This document shows, in pieces, positions 59,338 to 64,000 of a stretch of DNA of 64,000 bases. The notes below the pieces were generated by a model. That model ran no database searches. It saw only the letters and a list, made by a program, of their open reading frames with translations, and had not been told where the DNA came from. Each line of letters starts with the position of its first letter. The first letter of the stretch is position 1. The stretch comes from Bacteroidales bacterium (GTDB lineage Bacteria; Bacteroidota; Bacteroidia; Bacteroidales; Paludibacteraceae). The translations under genes and the position numbers were made by a program. Location of the stretch: positions 1-64,000 of the forward strand of contig SUWZ01000003.1 of assembly GCA_015061185.1 (NCBI GenBank), read 5' to 3'.

Positions 59338-60417
59338 TTATATGTAATCTTCTCCAATTTTCACCAACGTATCATTTACAAATTGTCTGATTCGTTGTTC
59401 TTCACTTTTTTTGCAAATCAGAAGCACCTTATCCGCTTCAGCCACAATATAATCTTCCAAACCTTGTACCACAGCCAATTTTCCGTCGGGAAGAGCGATG
59501 ATATTGTCTTTGCAGTCGTAGAGAAGTGATTTGCACTTGAGTGTAACATTTTGTTCGGTGTCTTTCTCAGAGTGTTCGTAGATAGATCCCCAAGTACCCA
59601 AATCAGACCAGCCAAAATTAGCAGCCAATACATGAACGTTGTCAGCTTTTTCTAAAATTGCGTAGTCGATAGAGATATTAGTACAAGATTGGTAAATACT
59701 ATTGATGTATTCTTGTTCTTTAGGAGTTCCATAAAACTCTGCTCCTGCTTTAAATTTGTTACTAACCTCTTCCAAATAGCTATCAAACGCAGCTATGATA
59801 GTTTTAGCGTTCCAGATAAACATACCGGAATTCCATAGGAACTCGCCGCTATCCAAGAATATCTTTGCCAATTCCAAGTTGGGTTTTTCTGTAAAAGTTT
59901 TGGCTTTATAGAATCTGCTTTTTCCATCATTTTCAGCAATTTGAATATAGCCATAACCAGTTTCAGGTCTGTTAGGTTTTATTCCCAATGTCAAGATATT
60001 GTCATTTTGGCGAGTATATTCCAATCCCTCTTTAATAGTAGAGATAAAATCGTCTTCCTTTAGAATAAGGTGGTCAGACGGAGAAACAATAACATTTGCC
60101 TCTTTGTTAAGAGTATAGATTTTATTCATTGCGTAAGCGATACAAGGAGCAGTGTTACGTCTTGCCGGTTCCAACAATACTTGGTTTTCGCTGATTTCCG
60201 GAAGTTGTTCAAGAATCAAATCTTTGTAGTCGCTATTAGAAGCTATATAAATATTTTCTACCGGTACTATTTTAGAGAATCTGTCAAAAGTCATTTGAAG
60301 GAATGATCTTCCGGTTCCGAAAAAATCGAGGAATTGTTTGGGTTTTTTATTTGTACTAAAAGGCCAAAAACGACTTCCGACGCCCCCCGCCATAATTACA
60401 CAATAATTGTTTTTCAT
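59338..60417 (-). CDS. manC: Mannose-1-phosphate guanylyltransferase
   Basis: VIMAGGVGSRFWPFSTNKKPKQFLDF, PARRNTAPCIAYA, VSPSDHLIL. Confidence 0.93.
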   Translation of the reverse strand: MKNNYCVIMAGGVGSRFWPFSTNKKPKQFLDFFGTGRSFLQMTFDRFSKIVPVENIYIASNSDYKDLILEQLPEISENQVLLEPARRNTAPCIAYAMNKIYTLNKEANVIVSPSDHLILKEDDFISTIKEGLEYTRQNDNILTLGIKPNRPETGYGYIQIAENDGKSRFYKAKTFTEKPNLELAKIFLDSGEFLWNSGMFIWNAKTIIAAFDSYLEEVSNKFKAGAEFYGTPKEQEYINSIYQSCTNISIDYAILEKADNVHVLAANFGWSDLGTWGSIYEHSEKDTEQNVTLKCKSLLYDCKDNIIALPDGKLAVVQGLEDYIVAEADKVLLICKKSEEQRIRQFVNDTLVKIGEDYI

Positions 60418-60450
60418 AATAAAATCACTTTATATATTCTTAATTCACTG

Positions 60451-60458
60451 CAAAAGTA
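60451..60458 (-). promoter_or_regulatory. -7 box TACTTTTG for manC
   Basis: caaaagta on + strand. Confidence 0.5.
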
Positions 60459-60498
60459 ATAAAAAAAATAGATTTTTTAGGAAAAAATTGCAGATATG

Positions 60499-60529
60499 TT
60501 TGGAAGTTCAAAAAAAAGCCGTATCTTTG
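60499..60529 (+). promoter_or_regulatory. Promoter TTTG-19 bp-TATCTTTG for tRNA-Leu
   Basis: TTTG 60499-60502; TATCTTTG 60522-60529. Confidence 0.75.
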
Positions 60530-60553
60530 CATCGCAATTCAGAAAAATGGTTT

Positions 60554-60637
60554 GCCCAGATGGCGGAATCGGTAGACGCGCTGGTCTCAAACACCAGTGG
60601 ATTCACTTCCATCCCGGTTCGACCCCGGGTCTGGGTA
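60554..60637 (+). tRNA. tRNA-Leu (anticodon CAA)
   Basis: GCCCAGA/TCTGGGT acceptor, CTGGT-CTCAAAC-ACCAG anticodon arm, long variable arm, CCCGGTTCGACCCCGGG T-arm. Confidence 0.93.
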
Positions 60638-60640
60638 CAA

Positions 60641-60676
60641 GGAAGAGAGGAACAAGAGTTTCTCTCTTTTTTTTTG
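60641..60676 (+). terminator. Terminator after tRNA-Leu (AAGAGAG...CTCTCTTTTTTTTT)
   Basis: Inverted repeat and T-tract. Confidence 0.6.
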
Positions 60677-60802
60677 TTTCTATGTTTTAATTTACCAGGG
60701 TTGCACCCGTCACTCGGTTCACAGCTTGAACGGATCACCGTAAATTTTCGGTGATCCTAAATTTTCGGTGGGAAAGATTTGAAAATATACTATCTTTGTA
60801 GT

Positions 60803-60865
60803 ATGGAACAGCGTAAAAAGAAGATAGAAGATCCGTTAAAATTGTTGTTACCAAGTGTAATCTAA
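60803..60865 (+). pseudogene. Truncated ORF MEQRKKKIEDPLKLLLPSVI* behind a -7 box TATCTTTG (60791-60798)
   Basis: ATG 4 nt after the -7 box; ORF stops just before repeat family 1 copy G. Confidence 0.35.
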
Positions 60866-60880
60866 AAATAGATTTAAAAA

Positions 60881-60992
60881 TTTCTCTCAAATATGCTCGA
60901 AATAAAATTTAAACAACTTCTAAATTCTTTTTTTTATAATAGTTCTATTTGAAAATAAAGTGTACCTTTGTTTATGGCGATTTCTATAAATT
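60881..60992. repeat. Family 1 end (copy G) and nearby family 2 end (GGCGATTTCTATAAATT, 60976-60992)
   Basis: CTCTCAAATATGCTCGAAATAAAATTTAAACAACTTCT at about 60884-60921. Confidence 0.65.
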
Positions 60993-61180
60993 CTAATAAA
61001 AATGTTTGTAATTGGATTGGAATAAAATGAAGTCTTAAGCAATTTAGGGGATATTGTTTGGGTTGTGAAGGTTGTTCTTTTTCTTGTTGATTGAGGGGTA
61101 GGAACATGCCTTGAGAGAATGTTGGAGTCGAATTTAAGAAATTGTCTTTATGGAATAGAAAGAAAATTAATGTTTAGCGT

Positions 61181-62095
61181 ATGGATCAGCCTAAAATTGA
61201 GAGATTGTTGAGGATTGTAAAATTGTTGCAAGATTCTGACGTTGATTATACAATTGAAGAAATAGCTCAACGTGTAAATGTTTCTTATCGCACCATTTAT
61301 CGCTATTTAGATACCTTAGAGACGGTTGGTTTTGTAGTGATAAATAAAAGTCCGGGGGTGAAAAAACTTTGTGTGGAGAAGAGAAAAGCATTTGATTTTT
61401 CTAAATTAATCCATTTTTCTGAAGAGGAGGCTTTTGTTATCGATCAGTTGATTGAGGCTTTGGATGAGACCAATGTCTTGAAACAAAACTTGAGAAGAAA
61501 ACTTGCCACGGTTTATGATTGCGCTCCCATCATTCAATCTGTTGTGCAGGGGAGAAAGGCTGCCAATGTGAATCGTATTGTGGATGCAATTCGGAGGAAG
61601 AAGCAAGTGATCTTAAAAAATTACTCATCGTCTTCTTCTAATACAATCAGAGATCGGTTGGTGGAACCTTTTGAGCTATCGCAAAATTATGTTCAAGTGT
61701 GGTGTTATGAGCCGGAGAGTGGAAAAAATAAATTGTTCAAGATGGCACGAATCGAAGAGACTGAGTTATTGAGTACAGGTTGGCAATTTGAGAGTGCTCA
61801 TAAATCAAAGGCGGTAGATGTGTTTCGTTGTGCCATGGAGTCGCCGTTCCGAATTAAGTTGCTGTTAGGAGTGAGAGCGCATAACCTGCTCATAGAAGAG
61901 TATCCTTTGGCGGAAAGAGATGTGAGTCGTTGCGAAGATGGACGGTGGATGTTGGATACGGTTGTGCAAGGTTTTGCCGGAGTGGGCAGGTTTGTTTTGG
62001 GACTTGCTCATGATATTGAAATTGTTGAATCGGATGAACTGAAAAATTATCTCAAAAAGGAGTTGCAAATTGCGGAGTGTAATTTGCTAAAGTAG
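61181..62095 (+). CDS. HTH + WYL domain transcriptional regulator
   Basis: YTIEEIAQRVNVSYRTIYRYLDTLETVGF HTH; RKKQVILKNYSSSSSNTIRDRLVEPFELSQNYVQVWCYEPESGKNKLFKMARI WYL-like. Confidence 0.85.
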   Translation: MDQPKIERLLRIVKLLQDSDVDYTIEEIAQRVNVSYRTIYRYLDTLETVGFVVINKSPGVKKLCVEKRKAFDFSKLIHFSEEEAFVIDQLIEALDETNVLKQNLRRKLATVYDCAPIIQSVVQGRKAANVNRIVDAIRRKKQVILKNYSSSSSNTIRDRLVEPFELSQNYVQVWCYEPESGKNKLFKMARIEETELLSTGWQFESAHKSKAVDVFRCAMESPFRIKLLLGVRAHNLLIEEYPLAERDVSRCEDGRWMLDTVVQGFAGVGRFVLGLAHDIEIVESDELKNYLKKELQIAECNLLK

Positions 62096-62230
62096 AGTGT
62101 CCGGTGGTCTAAAGTTCTATATTTTCCCGTGGTGCTAATCGCATTCGCCCTGTTTTGTATCCGCAGTATTTATCTTCGGTAGGGTAAAATGCGTTTTGCA
62201 AGTTTAAGGTTTTAATTGGCAGTATGTTTG

Positions 62231-62263
62231 AAACCTGAAACTTGAAACCTGAAACCTGAAACT
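62231..62263 (+). repeat. Heptanucleotide tandem repeat (AAACCTG)x~4.7
   Basis: AAACCTG AAACTTG AAACCTG AAACCTG AAACT. Confidence 0.9.
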
Positions 62264-62406
62264 AAATGTATGCCTTAAAAATTTCTTCCAACGGGTTAGT
62301 CTGCAAAATCTAAAAGAAAAAATAATCTAAAATAGTGAAAAATTTTTACCCATTGTCAAAAGTTGTCAAAACTGCATCTTAACTTTGTCGGCACGTAATG
62401 ATTTAA

Positions 62407-62475
62407 GGGAAGTTCTATAAATTAGGTTGCGAGAATCTTGAAAGGTAATCAGTAAGTTGTAATTTATAGAACGGC
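62407..62475. repeat. Repeat family 2 copy with both ends
   Basis: GGGAAGTTCTATAAATT ... AATTTATAGAACGGC. Confidence 0.65.
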
Positions 62476-62917
62476 TTTACATAAAAGATTATGTTTGTTT
62501 AGGTAATTTATAAAAGTTTTTTTAAAGTCTCTCTGATGTGGTTTTTTTGACAAAATTGGCTTGACAGGAGATTTGTTTGGATGGGAATTTTGTCAATTTA
62601 GAGGTAGTACCATTTCAATCAGCCGAATGAACAGAACTAAATTTACTTTAGGAACTGTTTTGACGAGAAGTGGCGCATGAATGTGGATGTATAGTTTTGG
62701 AAAATCTGTTAGTTGTGGTTGCTGCGATAAAGTAATTAAGATGATTTTGAATGAGATTTGTTGAGTCTTTTTATACTTAAATCGGAGAAGGATGTGGGGT
62801 GTAATTGGTTGAATATGAGTGATGTATATAGGGTAGTTCAAAATTATACGAGTGCAAAACGATAAAATTGGTACGTCTTGTAATTAATGTGTAACCTTTA
62901 TCTAAAAATTAAGTAAT

Positions 62918-64000
62918 ATGAAAGCAAATAGAATTATTAGTAGGTTGGCTGTTGTCATTTTTTTTATGACATTAGTGGCTTGTTCATTGTTTGATGAGAG
63001 TCAGGAAAAGGTGGTAGAGGTGTTTTCTTCCGAAAAACCTTATACTTTAGAGATTTTGAAAGAGCGCAGTTATTATCAGGCAGACAAGGTGGTCAGTCGT
63101 TTATCCTCTAAGAATGTTGATTCTTACATATTGAAGAGTGAGGATGAAGATGGAGATAGTTGGTATAGTGTTGTGAGCGGAGCGTTTGAGAACGATAGTT
63201 GTTTGGAGGTTTTTCGGCTCTATTTGGATACCGCATTGCAAATTAAAGCCGGTGATGTTTTTCTCTATTCGGAGATGGACTCGCTGAATAGAATCCCTGT
63301 TAAAGAAGAGTCCGTAAAAGAACAAAAGCGCATTGATGCCAACAAGCCTGACGTGCCGAAAGATATTGCTTTGCTCATTTCTCAATATCCCAAAACGGAT
63401 ATTTTTTATCTGAAAAATGTGAGTCTTTTGTCTTTGACCGACGAGGGTATTGAGTCGGCAGAGGGGAGACATGTGGATATGCCTCGCGGTGTGACGTTGA
63501 AGAAGCTTAAAGAGTTGGGTTGTGTCTCTTTCGCCTCGGTGATTTATAAGGATAATTTATACAAAGATGAGGTTACTTTACAGGTGGCAAAGTTGAAAGA
63601 TCGTCCGGATGTAAATCAGGCTTCTGTTGTGCCTCTTTTTAATCTGAACAATGAAGAGGCGGCAGAAATTTGTTCGCTTTTGGCGGATTTGGTTTTGGCA
63701 ACCGGTAAGTATAACGAGGAGAAAAAAGAGGAGTTTCAACATCCTGCTCAGAAAAGTATTGTCGGGTATAAAGTTTCTTTTCTAACCAAAGAGGGGAAGC
63801 TCAGAAAGTATTATTTCTTGACCTCAGAAACGGGTGGGTTTGTCTATATGCTTCAAAGTACCAAGGAGGATGATACCGAATTGATGGATTTTCTTGCTAA
63901 TATTGGTAAATCAGATGGCGGTTTGGAAGAGTTTGATGAGTTTTATAATTCGTTCTATACGGTTGCCGACCAAATGGCCAATTTGGATGTTCTTATTGGC
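62918..64000 (+). CDS. Hypothetical lipoprotein, open at the window end
   Basis: Not in ORF track because no stop before the end; manual translation MKANRIISRLAVVIFFMTLVACSLFDESQEKVVEVFSSEKPYTLEILKERSYYQADKVVSRL..., 361 codons without a stop. Confidence 0.8.
   Translation, partial: MKANRIISRLAVVIFFMTLVACSLFDESQEKVVEVFSSEKPYTLEILKERSYYQADKVVSRLSSKNVDSYILKSEDEDGDSWYSVVSGAFENDSCLEVFRLYLDTALQIKAGDVFLYSEMDSLNRIPVKEESVKEQKRIDANKPDVPKDIALLISQYPKTDIFYLKNVSLLSLTDEGIESAEGRHVDMPRGVTLKKLKELGCVSFASVIYKDNLYKDEVTLQVAKLKDRPDVNQASVVPLFNLNNEEAAEICSLLADLVLATGKYNEEKKEEFQHPAQKSIVGYKVSFLTKEGKLRKYYFLTSETGGFVYMLQSTKEDDTELMDFLANIGKSDGGLEEFDEFYNSFYTVADQMANLDVLIG

Noticed and set aside
60407-60754. 115-aa plus-strand ORF and overlapping 60496-60690 / 60508-60738 ORFs
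   Set aside because: They overlap tRNA-Leu, its promoter and terminator.

Overview
This window looks like mostly core chromosome of an AT-rich Bacteroidota (Bacteroidales-like) bacterium. Supporting signs are many TAnnTTTG-type -7 promoter boxes, Bacteroides-type serine palmitoyltransferase, a type IX-like C-terminal tail, PepSY-like and DUF4199/DUF4434/DUF5686/DUF6452-type proteins, and LytTR/LytS signalling. I support about 55 CDSs, including smpB, rplU-rpmA, uvrB, tatC/tatA, tkt, purM, prfA, cysK, asnS, rpsA, rnz, a PBP1A, an OmpA-family protein, manC-type guanylyltransferase and a WYL regulator. RNA genes are an SRP RNA directly followed by tRNA-Thr(TGT), and a tRNA-Leu(CAA). No complete mobile element, CRISPR array or recognisable defence island is visible. 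The most interesting signals are non-coding: (i) four 13-bp direct repeats at 32-33 bp periodicity in front of an orphan AAA/DUF4143 ATPase; (ii) two related families of dispersed intergenic MITE/REP-like repeats that often sit side by side; (iii) two tandem promoters carrying an identical 29-bp box upstream of a PepSY-like/outer-membrane-barrel pair; (iv) terminators whose T-tract runs straight into the next gene's -7 box, giving an apparently leaderless rnz; (v) a NERD/zinc-finger gene interrupted by one in-frame TGA where a Trp is expected; and (vi) an IS-remnant-bounded islet with an orphan membrane protein. All calls are by eye from sequence and provided translations; no database search was run.
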